Positions 11,327-21,194 are shown, numbered from the stretch's first letter. The stretch: 64,000 nucleotides of DNA from Microbacterium suwonense (GCF_030296555.1 NZ_AP027728.1:1-64000), one strand, 5' to 3'. The notes: generated from the sequence alone by a model not told the origin. Program-made: numbers and translations.

Positions 11327-11902
11327 ATGGACACTCTGGATGAGCGGCTCGCGTCGATGGCGCAGGCGCTGCCGGCGGAGGCGGAGAACGAAGCGCACCG
11401 GATGGCGCGAGCGACCGCCCCCACGCGACGGAAGAGGGCGCGATGGATGTTGCCGGCACTCGTTGGCGGTGCGGTGGTGCTGACTGCGGGCACCAGCATC
11501 GGAGTGGCGACGATGTCGCATTGGGCGGGCGTCGAGATGCCGCTCGAGAATGTGCGCAACGAACAGCCGATCCCTTTGAACTGGGTCACGGAGTCCGGCC
11601 ACTCGGAGCAGTGCCGCGCGTGGATCGAGATCCGCAATCCCCAGGACGGTGATCGGGCTTCACTGGACGCAGCGATCCTCGCGCACAATTGGACCGGGTT
11701 GGGGCAGCGGATGTACGACGACGGCACGCCGGAACCCGACGATGCGGATGGCGAGGGGCGGGTCGGTGCGGGGCTGGAGCCCGTGCTGCGGGCGTTCGCG
11801 GAGGACACCTTCCCCGGCATCGCGTGGCTCAACGCCAATGCGGGGACGACGACCCGCGCCGTAGCCGCGACAGGATTCACCTGCGTGCCGGATGTCGAAT
11901 GA
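11327..11902 (+). CDS. Single-pass membrane protein paired with an ECF sigma factor
   Basis: 191 residues, not assigned to a named family. About 40 basic cytoplasmic residues (TRRKRARW), one transmembrane helix at about 43-66 (MLPALVGGAVVLTAGTSIG), then about 125 exported residues containing two cysteines (EQCRAW and FTCVPD). AAAGGAG lies upstream of ATG 11327. The stop overlaps the sigma-factor ATG, indicating translational coupling. Topology and pairing suggest a regulator of the sigma factor, but the usual sigma-then-anti-sigma order is reversed and no anti-sigma motif is recognisable. Confidence 0.75.
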   Translation: MDTLDERLASMAQALPAEAENEAHRMARATAPTRRKRARWMLPALVGGAVVLTAGTSIGVATMSHWAGVEMPLENVRNEQPIPLNWVTESGHSEQCRAWIEIRNPQDGDRASLDAAILAHNWTGLGQRMYDDGTPEPDDADGEGRVGAGLEPVLRAFAEDTFPGIAWLNANAGTTTRAVAATGFTCVPDVE

Positions 11903-12453
11903 CCGCTGAGGACCGAAGACAGCGGGTGGAACGGGCGGTGCAGGAGCATGCGCCGGCGCTGCTGGGCTACTTCGCTCGACGCGCGGTGCAGCGCGAGGAT
12001 GCGGCGGACCTCCTGGCAGAGACGCTGCTGGTGCTGTGGCGCCGCTCTCGTTCGCTGCCGGACGTCGATGACGAGATCCGCCCGTGGATGTTCGGCATCG
12101 CGCGGAACGTGCTGATGCATCATCGGCGGCACCGAGCTCGACAGGGCGCGCTCGTCGACCGGCTCCGCGGCATCCTCTCTACCATCCCGAGACCCGGATT
12201 CACGGACGTCTCGACCTACGATGACCTGCATCGGGCGATCGCCGAGCTCTCAGACACCGACCGCGACATCATCGGGCTCGTGCACTGGGAAGGCTTCTCG
12301 TTGATCGAGGTGTCGCGAATGCTCGGGATGAAGGAGGGCACCGTGCGCAGTCGCTATCACCGGGCTCGCTCGGCGCTACGGGAGAGCCTGTCAGACGACC
12401 CGCCGCCTCCCCCTCGAACGGACATAGGCTCGAACCATGGTCACCGTCGCTGA
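11899..12453 (+). CDS. RNA polymerase sigma factor, ECF type
   Basis: 184 residues. Region 2 is seen in LGYFARRAVQREDAADLLAETLLVLWRR and DEIRPWMFGIARNVLMHHRR, region 4 in LSDTDRDIIGLVHWEGFSLIEVSRMLGMKEGTVRSRYHRARSAL. ATG at 11899 overlaps the previous stop (ATGA). The last 17 bases overlap the start of the pyruvate oxidase gene, and that gene's -10 box is inside this gene. ECF factors respond to envelope or redox stress; the signal here is unknown. Confidence 0.9.
   Translation: MTAEDRRQRVERAVQEHAPALLGYFARRAVQREDAADLLAETLLVLWRRSRSLPDVDDEIRPWMFGIARNVLMHHRRHRARQGALVDRLRGILSTIPRPGFTDVSTYDDLHRAIAELSDTDRDIIGLVHWEGFSLIEVSRMLGMKEGTVRSRYHRARSALRESLSDDPPPPPRTDIGSNHGHRR
12425..12430 (+). promoter_or_regulatory. 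-10 box of the pyruvate oxidase gene (leaderless type)
   Basis: TAGGCT ends exactly 6 nt before ATG 12437, inside the 3' end of the sigma-factor gene. The pyruvate oxidase gene may therefore have its own promoter as well as readthrough from the sigma operon. Confidence 0.4.
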
Positions 12454-14161
12454 GAACATGGTCCACGCGCTGCGCGCCAACGGCATCGATCGCGTCTACG
12501 GCATCCCGGGGGATTCGCTGAACGGCTTCACCGACGCCCTCCGCAAGGACGGCACGATCCGCTGGGTGCACGTGCGGCACGAGGAGTCGGCGGCGTTCGC
12601 CGCGGCGGCGGATGCTGCGCTCACCGGCGAGCTCGCGGTCGTCGCGGGCTCCTGCGGTCCGGGCAATCTGCACCTGATCAACGGCCTGTACGATGCGAAC
12701 CGCTCCCGCGTGCCCGTGCTCGCGATCGCCGCGCACATCCCCTCCGTCGAGATCGGCACCGGGTACTTCCAGGAGACGCACCCGCAGGAGCTGTTCCGCG
12801 AGTGCAGCGTCTACGTCGAGTACGTCGCCGATCCGGTGCAGATGCCGCGGCTCATGGAGATCGCCATGCGCGCGGCCATCGAGCAGCGCGGGGTCGCCGT
12901 GCTCGTCATCCCCGGCGACGTCGCGCTCGCCGAGATCGCCGACGACCGCGCCGTCGTCCTGCCACGCACGCACCCCGTCGTCACGCCCAGCAGCGACGAG
13001 CTCGAGCGGGCCGCGACGCTGCTGAACGGATGCCGGCGAGTCACGATCCTCGCGGGCGCGGGCGTGGAGGGGGCCCACGACGAGGTCATCGCCCTGGCCG
13101 ACCGGCTGGCCGCTCCCATCGTGCATGCGCTGCGCGGCAAGGAACACATCGAGTACGACAATCCGTTCGATGTCGGCATGACCGGGCTGCTCGGCTTCGC
13201 CTCCGGCTTCCGCGCGATGGAGGATGCCGAGGCGCTGCTCATCCTCGGATCCGACTTCCCGTACACGCAGTTCTACCCCGATGACGCGACCACGATCCAG
13301 GTCGACATCCGTGGCGAACAGCTCGGCAAGCGGCATCCGCTCGACCTGGGGCTCGTCGGCGATGTGAAGGCGACCGTCGACGCGCTGCTGCCGCGCCTTG
13401 CGGAGAAGACCGATCGCTCACACCTCGACGACGCCACCGCGCACTACCGCAAGACGCGGGCGAAGCTCGACGACCTGGCGGTGCCCGCGCGCGGCAAGTC
13501 TCCGATCCATCCGCAGTACCTCGCGCGGCTGATCGACGAGGCGGCGGCATCGGATGCCATCCTCACCGCCGACGTCGGCTCACCCACGGTGTGGGCGGCG
13601 CGTTATTTCACCATGACCGAGAAGCGCCGGCTGATCGGCTCGTTCACCCACGGCTCCATGGCCAACGCGGTCATGCACGCCATCGGCGCGCAGGTGGCCC
13701 GCCCCGACCAGCAGGTGATCGCCCTGGCAGGGGACGGGGGACTGGCGATGATGCTCGGCGAGCTGATCACCATCACCCAGAACAGGCTGCCGGTGAAGAC
13801 GATCGTGGTGAACAACTCCTCGCTCAACTTCGTGGAGCTGGAGATGAAGGCCGCCGGGTTCGTCACCTACGGCACGGATCTGCAGAACCCCGACTTCGCC
13901 GCCGTCGCGCAGGCGCTGGGCATCTTCGCGCGCCGTGTGGAGCGCTCGGAGGATCTTCTGGACGCCGTCGCCGAGGTGCTCGCTCACGACGGGCCCGCAC
14001 TGCTGGATGTCGTCACCGAGCGACAGGAGCTGTCGATGCCGCCGTCGATCAGTGCCGAGCAGGTCAAGGGCTTCGCGCTCTACGCCATCCGCACGGTGAT
14101 GTCCGGCCGCGGAGACGAGCTGCTCGACCTCGCCAAGGCCAACTGGCGTCAGCTGTTCTGA
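12437..14161 (+). CDS. poxB: Pyruvate:quinone oxidoreductase (pyruvate oxidase PoxB type)
   Basis: 574 residues. ThDP- and FAD-dependent enzyme that decarboxylates pyruvate to acetate and CO2 and passes electrons to menaquinone at the membrane. HEESAAFAAAADAALTGE carries the catalytic Glu near residue 50; GSCGPGNLHLINGLYDA follows; GDGGLAMMLGE with NN further on is the ThDP motif. GYFQETHPQELF is characteristic of PoxB. Acetate produced here could feed the glyoxylate genes at the start of the window. Confidence 0.93.
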   Translation: MVTVAENMVHALRANGIDRVYGIPGDSLNGFTDALRKDGTIRWVHVRHEESAAFAAAADAALTGELAVVAGSCGPGNLHLINGLYDANRSRVPVLAIAAHIPSVEIGTGYFQETHPQELFRECSVYVEYVADPVQMPRLMEIAMRAAIEQRGVAVLVIPGDVALAEIADDRAVVLPRTHPVVTPSSDELERAATLLNGCRRVTILAGAGVEGAHDEVIALADRLAAPIVHALRGKEHIEYDNPFDVGMTGLLGFASGFRAMEDAEALLILGSDFPYTQFYPDDATTIQVDIRGEQLGKRHPLDLGLVGDVKATVDALLPRLAEKTDRSHLDDATAHYRKTRAKLDDLAVPARGKSPIHPQYLARLIDEAAASDAILTADVGSPTVWAARYFTMTEKRRLIGSFTHGSMANAVMHAIGAQVARPDQQVIALAGDGGLAMMLGELITITQNRLPVKTIVVNNSSLNFVELEMKAAGFVTYGTDLQNPDFAAVAQALGIFARRVERSEDLLDAVAEVLAHDGPALLDVVTERQELSMPPSISAEQVKGFALYAIRTVMSGRGDELLDLAKANWRQLF

Positions 14162-14298
14162 CCGTGCGACGCACGCGGGAGTCGGCTCGGTTCGGCCCGG
14201 GGGATCGGATGCCGTACACTTGAAGGGCAGTTGTCTGCATCCTTCACTGTGCCCTCGTCGGCACGCGGAGGTCGCGGACCCAGGGACCACCGGTCTCT

Positions 14299-14371
<73 letters not shown>

Positions 14372-14412
14372 CGCGTCAGCGCACATGCTGACTCACGAAA
14401 GGTACGTGCAGG

Positions 14413-14682
14413 ATGGATCAGGACAACGTTCGCGGCGAACTCGCCGCAGCAGGCCCGTACTCCCTGCGCGATAAGCAGCTGGGCTTCTTCGGTCGCATCG
14501 CGCTGTTCTTCCGCCAGGTGATCAGCGAAGCGCGCAAGGTCGTCACCCCGACCCGCAAGGAACTGATCAAGTTCACCGTCGTGGTGCTCGTCTTCGTGCT
14601 GATCGTGATGGGTCTGGTCTACGGATTCGACTCCCTGTTCGGTTACGTGACCCATCTGGTGTTCGGGGTTCCCGATAGCTGA
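14413..14682 (+). CDS. secE: Preprotein translocase subunit SecE
   Basis: 89 residues. A short cytoplasmic amphipathic segment (FFGRIALFFRQVISEARKVVTPTRKEL) carries the conserved EARKVVxPT motif, followed by a single transmembrane helix at about 58-80 (FTVVVLVFVLIVMGLVYG). SecE clamps SecY in the Sec translocon. Single-helix SecE is usual in actinobacteria. Followed by nusG, as in most bacteria. Confidence 0.96.
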   Translation: MDQDNVRGELAAAGPYSLRDKQLGFFGRIALFFRQVISEARKVVTPTRKELIKFTVVVLVFVLIVMGLVYGFDSLFGYVTHLVFGVPDS

Positions 14683-14744
14683 CGCACCTTTCGACGAGCT
14701 CAGGGACCACCTGCTGGGCCATCGAGTGAACGGAAAGAAACAAC

Positions 14745-15779
14745 GTGTCTGAACGATATTCCGACGACGCCGACTGGGCCACCGCCGCCGAGCAGTCCAG
14801 CGAGGAGGACGAGGCCCAGGAGGGCAACGTGCTCGCTGCGCAGCAGCAGGCGTCGGCCCCGGCGGAGACCGTCGGCCTGCACGTCGAGGGCGATGGCGAC
14901 GCCGGCGAGGAATACCCCGACGACACCGACGACATCGAGATCCAAGACCCGGAGGCGGACGCGATCGTGAACGACGCTCTCAACCTGGACGAAGCGGCAG
15001 AGTCTGAAGCTGCCGCCGAGGTCCTCAACGACGCTGCGGCCGAAGAGACGGCTGAAGAAGAGGCGGCGGCTGCCGAAGAGGTGGCGCCGTACGACGGACC
15101 CGACCTCGGGGGCGACGAGGCTGACGAGTCTGCGGATGCCGACCAGGCTCCGGCCGAGGAGGACCCCTACGAGGCCTTCCGGATGGAACTGCGGATGCTG
15201 CCGGGCAAGTGGTACGTCATCCACTCGTACGCCGGCTTCGAGCGCAAGGTGAAGGCCAACATCGAGCAGCGCAAGTCGACGCTCGAGGTCGAGGAGGAGA
15301 TCTACCAGGTCGAGGTCCCGATGGAGGACGTCGTCGAGATCAAGAACGGCCAGCGCAAGATGGTCACCCGCGTGCGCATCCCGGGCTATGTGCTCGTGCG
15401 CATGGAGCTCAACGAAGACACCTGGTCGGTCGTGCGGCACACCCCGGGTGTGACCGGCTTCGTCGGCAACGCCCACAACCCCACTCCGCTGCGCTTCGAA
15501 GAGGCGTTCAACATGCTCAAGGCGCTCGTCGAGGTCAAGGACGTCCCCACCGCGAAGTCCATCGCGGCCAAGGGCGGCGTCGCCGTGGCGCGTCCGATGC
15601 CCGCCGAGGTCGACTTCGAGATCGGCGAGACCATCACCATCAAGGAAGGCTCGTTCGCGGGTCTTCCCGGTACGATCAGCGAGATCAACGCGGCCAGCGG
15701 CAAGCTCACCGTGCTCGTCTCGCTCTTCGAGCGCGAGACACCGGTGGAGCTGTCGTTCGAGCAGGTCACCAAGATCTGA
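14745..15779 (+). CDS. nusG: Transcription antitermination/termination factor NusG
   Basis: 344 residues, starting with GTG. Residues 1 to about 150 form a very acidic, alanine-rich extension found in actinobacterial NusG. The NGN domain follows ([48 protein letters not shown]) and the KOW domain is C-terminal ([21 protein letters not shown]). Binds RNA polymerase and couples it to Rho or the ribosome. First half of the nusG-rplK-rplA block. Confidence 0.96.
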   Translation: MSERYSDDADWATAAEQSSEEDEAQEGNVLAAQQQASAPAETVGLHVEGDGDAGEEYPDDTDDIEIQDPEADAIVNDALNLDEAAESEAAAEVLNDAAAEETAEEEAAAAEEVAPYDGPDLGGDEADESADADQAPAEEDPYEAFRMELRMLPGKWYVIHSYAGFERKVKANIEQRKSTLEVEEEIYQVEVPMEDVVEIKNGQRKMVTRVRIPGYVLVRMELNEDTWSVVRHTPGVTGFVGNAHNPTPLRFEEAFNMLKALVEVKDVPTAKSIAAKGGVAVARPMPAEVDFEIGETITIKEGSFAGLPGTISEINAASGKLTVLVSLFERETPVELSFEQVTKI

Positions 15780-15793
15780 TCCCGTTCTTCGGG

Positions 15794-15799
15794 TAAGAT
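15794..15799 (+). promoter_or_regulatory. -10 box and structured leader of rplK-rplA
   Basis: TAAGAT is a good -10 hexamer about 100 nt before the rplK start. The leader that follows contains small hairpins, including GTGCG-TCAG-CGCAC and GGATGCC-TCC-GGCATCC (15864-15880). These may bind L1 or just shape the leader. The promoter assignment rests on the hexamer and position. Confidence 0.45.
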
Positions 15800-15900
15800 C
15801 AAGAGGTTTGTGCGTCAGCGCACGAACAGCACCGCACCTCGGAGATGCCGAGGACGCGGGAGAGGATGCCTCCGGCATCCGCTCGATGAAAGGAAAGAGA

Positions 15901-16332
15901 ATGGCACCGAAGAAGAAGGTGACCGGCCTGATCAAACTTCAGATCAACGCCGGTGCAGCCAACCCGGCGCCGCCGATCGGCCCCGCGCTCGGTCAGCATG
16001 GCGTCAACATCATGGAGTTCTGCAAGGCGTACAACGCTGCGACCGAGTCGCAGCGCGGCAACGTCGTCCCCGTCGAGATCACCGTCTACGAGGACCGCAG
16101 CTTCACGTTCATCCTGAAGACCCCGCCGGCAGCAGAGCTGATCAAGAAGGCCGCCGGTGTGTCGAAGGGCTCCGCCACTCCGCACACTGTCAAGGTCGCG
16201 AAGATCAGCGCTGAGCAGGTCCGTCAGATCGCCGAGCAGAAGCAGGCCGACCTGAACGCGAACGACATCGACGCCGCGTCGAAGATCATCGCCGGAACCG
16301 CCCGCTCCATGGGCATCACGGTCGAGGGCTGA
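15901..16332 (+). CDS. rplK: 50S ribosomal protein L11
   Basis: 143 residues. The N-terminal [22 protein letters not shown] and the C-terminal RNA-binding [18 protein letters not shown] are the L11 signatures. L11 forms the GTPase-associated centre with L10 and L7/L12 on 23S rRNA. ATG at 15901 has AAAGGAAAGAGA upstream. The open frame continues about 31 codons further upstream but that part is the leader. Confidence 0.98.
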
Positions 16333-16343
16333 GGGAGATAACA

Positions 16344-17033
16344 ATGGCTACCAAGTCCAAGGCATACCAGGCTGCTCTCGCGAAGATCGAGGCAGACCGT
16401 TTCTACACCCCGACCGAGGCCGTCGCTCTGGCGAAGGACACCGGCTCGGCGAAGTTCGACTCCACCGTCGAGGTTGCGCTGAAGCTCGCGGTCGACCCGC
16501 GCAAGGCTGACCAGATGGTGCGCGGCACCGTCATGCTCCCGCACGGCACCGGCAAGACCGCCCGCGTCATCGTGTTCGCCAACGGCCCGGCCGCTGAGGC
16601 TGCGATCGCCGCCGGCGCGGACGAGGTCGGCGGCTCCGAGCTGATCGAGAAGGTCGCCGCAGGGTGGACCGACTTCGACGCCGCCGTGTCGACCCCTGAG
16701 CTCATGGGCCAGGTCGGCCGTCTCGGCAAGGTGCTCGGACCTCGCGGTCTGATGCCGAACCCGAAGACCGGCACCGTGACTCCGAACCCGGCCAAGGCCG
16801 TCGAGGAGATCAAGGGCGGAAAGATCGAGTTCCGCGTCGACAAGCACGCCAACGTGCATTTCATCGTCGGCAAGGCCTCGTTCTCGGCCGAGCAGCTCGA
16901 CGAGAACATCGGCGCTGCGCTCGAGGAGATCGTGCGGCTGAAGCCGTCGAGCGCCAAGGGCCGCTACATCCAGAAGGGCGTCGTGTCGACCACGTTCGGC
17001 CCCGGCATCCCGCTGGACGTCAACGCCATCTGA
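16344..17033 (+). CDS. rplA: 50S ribosomal protein L1
   Basis: 229 residues. [35 protein letters not shown] and [19 protein letters not shown] are L1 signatures. L1 forms the mobile L1 stalk at the ribosomal E site and often represses its own operon. It is 11 bp after rplK with GGGAGATAAC before the ATG. A hairpin terminator follows. Confidence 0.98.
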   Translation: MATKSKAYQAALAKIEADRFYTPTEAVALAKDTGSAKFDSTVEVALKLAVDPRKADQMVRGTVMLPHGTGKTARVIVFANGPAAEAAIAAGADEVGGSELIEKVAAGWTDFDAAVSTPELMGQVGRLGKVLGPRGLMPNPKTGTVTPNPAKAVEEIKGGKIEFRVDKHANVHFIVGKASFSAEQLDENIGAALEEIVRLKPSSAKGRYIQKGVVSTTFGPGIPLDVNAI

Positions 17034-17057
17034 TCGACGGTCACTGATCCCGTCACG

Positions 17058-17090
17058 AAGACCCCCGCCGGTTCGCACCGGCGGGGTCTT
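17058..17090 (+). terminator. Hairpin terminator after rplA
   Basis: AAGACCCCCGCCGG (17058-17071) pairs with CCGGCGGGGTCTT (17078-17090) with one bulged C and a 6-nt loop. The C-run is one longer on the left arm. It is followed by only a short pyrimidine stretch. Confidence 0.8.
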
Positions 17091-17256
17091 CGGCATCCAG
17101 GTCCTCCCCGACTGAAATCCGGCGTCACGCGATGCGGGGCTCCGGCCTCTCGGCGCGTACTGTGGGGTCGTCCTGCGGCTCACCTGCCGCAGAGCCCTGC
17201 GATGCGCGCTCGCGTGCCGCAGCACACAGCACACAGCACCCCAGGAGGGTATCCGC

Positions 17257-18026
17257 ATGTCTCGTCGCCTCATCGTCGCCGCCGCACGGCCGCTCCCGCC
17301 GAGAGCCCCAGCGGGGCGGGCGCCGACTACGGCCTCGTCAAGGGCGGTACGCTCACTGTCGCCACCGAGGGAACCTACCGCCCGTTCAGCTTCCACGCTG
17401 ACGGCGGCACCGGCGATCTGACCGGCTTCGATGTCGAGGTCATCCAGGCCGTCGCCGATGAGCTGGGTCTCGAGGTCCGGTTCCAGGAGACCCAGTGGGA
17501 TGCGATCTTCGCCGGTCTGGATGCCGGCAGGTTCGACGTCATCGCCAACCAGGTCACGATCAACGATGAGCGCAAGGCGAAGTACCTCTTCAGCGCGCCG
17601 TACACGGTCTCGCCTGGCGTGATCGTGGTCGCCGAGGACGATGACTCGATCAGCTCCTTCGACGACCTGGCGGGCAAGACCGCCGCGCAGTCGCTGACGA
17701 GCAACTGGAACGACCTCGCTCTCGAGTCCGGCGCCAAGGTCGAGGCCGTCGACGGATGGGCGCAGGCCGTCTCACTGCTGCGGCAGGAGCGCGTGGACGC
17801 CACGATCAACGACAAGCTCACCTTCCTCGACTACGAGACCACCGATGGTCCCACCGGCCTGAAGATTGCGGCCGAGACCGAGGAGTCCGGCAAGCAGGCG
17901 TTCGCCTTCGCGAAGGACAAGGAAGCGCTCGTGAAGGCCGTCGACGGCGCACTCGACGGGCTGCGGGCCGACGGCACCCTCGCGAAGATCAGCGAGAAGT
18001 ACTTCGGCGCCGACGTCACCGAATAG
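17257..18026 (+). CDS. Polar amino-acid ABC transporter, substrate-binding protein (signal peptide region damaged)
   Basis: Solute-binding protein family 3. GGTLTVATEGTYRPFSF opens the mature domain; TGFDVEVIQAVADELG, AGLDAGRFDVIANQVTIN and FLDYETTDGPTGL follow. A good start (AGGAGG, then ATG at 17257) gives MSRRLIVAAA, which then runs into the wrong frame. The mature part (TAAPAESPSGAGADYGLVKGG) is in another frame. The hydrophobic core and lipobox cysteine expected between them are absent, so a short deletion plus frame change has removed the signal. Overall fold suggests cystine or another polar amino acid; substrate unproven. Confidence 0.75.
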
Positions 18027-18050
18027 AACGCGACGGAAGAGGATGCGACG

Positions 18051-18713
18051 ATGGATGCCTGGCAGCTGTTCCTGAACTCCCTCGGGCCGATCGCCCTGGG
18101 CGGGCTGCTGGGCACCATCCCGCTCGCGCTGGTCTCCTTCGCCCTCGGCCTGATCCTCGCGGTCGGCGTCGCCCTGATGCGGATCTCGAAGGCTCCGGTC
18201 GTAGCCGGGATAGCCCGGTTCTATGTGTCCGTGATCCGCGGAACCCCGCTGCTCGTGCAGTTGTTCGTGATCTTCTACGGCATGCCCGCCGTCGGCATCG
18301 TCATCGATCCGTGGCCGAGCGCCATCGTCGCCCTGTCGCTGAACGTCGGCGGCTACGGTGCCGAGGTCGTGCGGGCCGCGATCCTCTCGGTGCCGCAGGG
18401 GCAGTGGGAGGCGGCGTACACGATCGGGATGAATCGCACGCACACCCTCACGCGGATCATCCTGCCGCAGGCGGCGCGGGTGTCGGTGCCGCCGCTGTCG
18501 AACACGTTCATCTCGCTGGTGAAGGACACCTCGCTGACATCGACGATCCTGGTCACCGAGCTGTTCCGGGTGTCGCAGCAGATCGCGGCGTCGTCGTATC
18601 AGGTGATGGTGGTGTATCTCTGCGCGGCATTGGTGTACTGGGTGATCTGCCTGGTGCTGGCCACAGGGCAGAGCGCCCTGGAGAGGAGGCTCGACAGCCG
18701 TGTCTCGAACTGA
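18051..18713 (+). CDS. Polar amino-acid ABC transporter, permease
   Basis: 220 residues, a His/Glu/Gln/Arg/opine-class permease with about five transmembrane helices. FYVSVIRGTPLLVQLFVIFYGMP and the EAA loop AAYTIGMNRTHTLTRIILPQAARVSVPPLSN mark the class and the contact to the ATPase. It follows the binding protein by 24 bp and overlaps the ATPase start by 14 bp. Resembles cystine-type permeases (TcyL/YecS), but that is sequence impression only. Confidence 0.9.
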   Translation: MDAWQLFLNSLGPIALGGLLGTIPLALVSFALGLILAVGVALMRISKAPVVAGIARFYVSVIRGTPLLVQLFVIFYGMPAVGIVIDPWPSAIVALSLNVGGYGAEVVRAAILSVPQGQWEAAYTIGMNRTHTLTRIILPQAARVSVPPLSNTFISLVKDTSLTSTILVTELFRVSQQIAASSYQVMVVYLCAALVYWVICLVLATGQSALERRLDSRVSN

Positions 18714-19484
18714 TCCGTCCGATGCCCCGCTGCTCGCGGCGACGCAGCTGCACAAGCGGTTCGGCGCCAACGAGGTGCTCCGCGGGATAGACCTCACGCT
18801 GCATCGAGGCGAAGTCGTCGTGCTCATCGGACCCAGCGGGTCGGGCAAGACCACGGTGCTGCGCTCGCTGAACGGGCTGGAGACCCCGGATGCCGGGACG
18901 ATCGCTGTCGACGGCGGACCGGAGATCGACTTCGCGGGCCGCGTGTCTTCACAGCAGCGCTTCGCGCTGCGCGACCGTTCCGCGATGGTCTTCCAGCACC
19001 ACAATCTCTTCCCGCATTTCACCGTGCTCGAGAACGTCATCGAGGGGCCCTGGCGCGTGCAGGGGCGGCCCAAGGGGAGGCCATCGACGCGGCTCGGCTG
19101 CTGCTGGATCGGGTCGGTCTTGCCGACAAGGAGAATGCGCGACCGCATCAGCTCTCCGGCGGTCAGCAGCAGCGCGTCGGGATCGTCCGCGCGCTCGCGC
19201 TCCGCCCCGATCTGCTGCTCTTCGACGAGCCCACCAGCGCGCTCGACCCGGAACTGGTCGGCGAGGTGCTGCTGGTGATCAAGGAGCTCGCCGACGAGGG
19301 CTGGAGCATGGTCGTGGTCACCCACGAGCTCAGCTTCGCGCGCGAGGCCGCGGACCGGGTGCTGTTCATGGACGGCGGTGTCGTCGTCGAGCAGGGCCCG
19401 CCCGCTCAGCTGTTCGGTGCGCCCCAGCACGAGCGCACACAGAAGTTCCTCACGCGCATCCTGCGCCCGCTCGACGGCACCTGA
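18700..19484 (+). CDS. Polar amino-acid ABC transporter, ATP-binding protein (frame break)
   Basis: GTG start at 18700 inside the permease 3' end. Walker A GPSGSGKTT, Q-loop FQHHNLFPHFTVLENV, signature LSGGQQQRVGIVRAL, Walker B LLLFDEPTSALDPEL and the switch VVVTHEL are all present, but they are split by a frame break. Adding one G to the run 19074-19077 (context AAGGGGAGGCC) joins VQGRPKGE to AIDAARLLLDRVGL and gives a normal 261-residue ATPase. Probably a homopolymer undercall. Completes a three-gene importer. Confidence 0.88.
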
Positions 19485-19552
19485 GCGTCGGCATCCCGGC
19501 GCTGCGGCGTGCACGCCGACTCTGCGGCGTCTACACGCCGAGCGTGAGGCGT

Positions 19553-20236
19553 CTACACGCCGAGCGTGGGCAGCACCAGGCCGACGGCGAGCATGATCAT
19601 GACGACCGCGATCAGCGCGTCCAGCACGCGCCACGCGCGGGGAGTGCGCAGCCACCGACCGAGATAGCGGGCACCGAAGCCGAGCGCGGCGAACCACAGG
19701 ATGCTGGCGGCGATCGCCCCGGCGGCGAAGAGCCAGCGCTGCTCGCCGTGCGTCGCGGCGATCGACCCCAGCATGAGCACCGTGTCGAGGTACACGTGCG
19801 GGTTCAACCAGGTCAGCGCCAGCGTGGTGAGGATCACCGGGACCAGGCGCGTTCGGGTCAGCGTCGCGGCACCGCCTGACCGAGCGGATGCGGTGCCGGC
19901 TGACGGCTCCGTGCGCTCTGCTGCGAGCTCGGTGCCCTCTGCCGTGAGCTCGCCGCCCCCGTGCCACGCGCGCCGGGCGGCCAGGATTCCATAGGTCGCC
20001 AGGAACAGGGCTCCCGCCCACCGTGCGATCGGCACGAGCCAGGGCGCGGCGGAGATCATGACGCCGAGCCCTCCGACCCCGGCGGCGATGAGCACGGCAT
20101 CCGATGCGGCGCAGATCACCACGACGGCGAGCACGTGCTCCCGGCGCATTCCCTGCCGCAGCACGAAGACGTTCTGGGCCCCGATCGCCACGATGAGCGA
20201 CAGGCCGAGTCCGAGACCCGCGAGAACGGTGAGCAT
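19553..20236 (-). CDS. argO: LysE/ArgO-family basic amino-acid exporter
   Basis: 227 residues with about six transmembrane helices. GLGLGLSLIVAIGAQNVFVLRQGMRREHVL is the LysE/ArgO signature, with LTWLNPHVYLDTVLMLGSIA in the second half. Exports lysine and/or arginine to avoid toxic accumulation. The hydrophilic loop at about 95-120 is rich in E, T and A. It is divergent from an ArgP/LysG-type activator, the usual arrangement. The stop lies in a short CGTCTACACGCCGAGCGTG direct repeat. Confidence 0.92.
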   Translation of the reverse strand: MLTVLAGLGLGLSLIVAIGAQNVFVLRQGMRREHVLAVVVICAASDAVLIAAGVGGLGVMISAAPWLVPIARWAGALFLATYGILAARRAWHGGGELTAEGTELAAERTEPSAGTASARSGGAATLTRTRLVPVILTTLALTWLNPHVYLDTVLMLGSIAATHGEQRWLFAAGAIAASILWFAALGFGARYLGRWLRTPRAWRVLDALIAVVMIMLAVGLVLPTLGV

Positions 20237-20307
20237 GGCTCCTACGCTAAAGGGCGCTCAACGACAGCACCAGCGAAGATACCTGATGAAGCATTAGCAT
20301 CGCTTAT

Positions 20308-21194
20308 GTGAGGATCGATGCGCAACTGGCTGCCACCGTCGCCGCAGCCATCGACGAGGGCAGCTTCGACGCCGCCGCCCGGCGCCTGCACATCACCCCC
20401 TCGGCGGTGAGCCAGCGGATCAAGGCCGTCGAGCAGCAGCTCGGCCGGGTGGTCGTCGTGCGCTCTCGACCGGTGCGCGCCACCGAGGCGGGGAGGCCCT
20501 CGTCCGACTGGCGCGGCAGGTCGAGCTGCTGGAGCACGATGCCATCGCCGGCTTCGGGCTCGCGGATGCCGAGGGGGAGCAGGTGCCCCGCATCCGGGTG
20601 CCGCTCGCCGTGAACGCCGATTCGATGGCGACCTGGTTCCTCGCTCCGATCGCGCGCGTCGCGCAACGGCATCCGGTCGACGTCGACCTGCACCGCGACG
20701 ACCAGGACTACACCGCGCGGCTGCTGGAATCCGGCGAGGTGATGGCGGCGGTCACCAGCGAGTCCGATCCGGTCGGCGGAAGCGCGGTGACGCCGCTGGG
20801 GGTGCTGGAGTACCGTCCGATGGCGACGCCCGACTACATCGCCCGGTGGTTCGGCGGCGGCGTGAGCACCGACGCCCTGCGGTCGGCGCCGTTCGTGGAC
20901 TTCGATCGGCGCGACAGCCTGCAGCAGGACTGGCTGCGGGCCAAGGGAGTGGACCCCTGGCAGGTGCCACGCCACTACGTGCCGGCCTCCCACGACTTCT
21001 CTCAAGCCGTGCGGCTGGGACTGGGCTGGGGACTCATCCCCTCGCCGCAGGCCGGGGCCGACCTCATCGACCTGGGCGGGCCGCCCACGCGGGTGCCGCT
21101 GTACTGGCAGCAGTGGAACCTGAGCTCCCCTCTGCTGGACGCGCTCGCCGCAGAGATCGTCGCCGAGGCCCGCCGCGTGCTCTCCCCGCTCTGA
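20308..21194 (+). CDS. argP: ArgP/LysG-type LysR regulator (frame break)
   Basis: N-terminal winged helix LAATVAAAIDEGSFDAAARRLHITPSAVSQRIKAVEQQLG, then a LysR effector domain (IRVPLAVNADSMATWFLAPIARVAQRHPVDVDLHRDDQ; PASHDFSQAVRLGLGWGLIP). The two are in different frames. Adding one G at 20490-20493 (context GGGGAGGCC) restores ATEAGEALVRLARQVELLEHDAI and a 295-residue protein, the family length. It activates the exporter gene in response to lysine or arginine. GTG at 20308 lies 7 nt after TAGCAT, suggesting a leaderless transcript. Confidence 0.88.

Noticed and set aside
19517..19572. Short direct repeat CGTCTACACGCCGAGCGTG after the ABC transporter
   Set aside because: Only two copies, and one overlaps the end of the exporter gene (codons for LPTLGV). 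Probably a local duplication.
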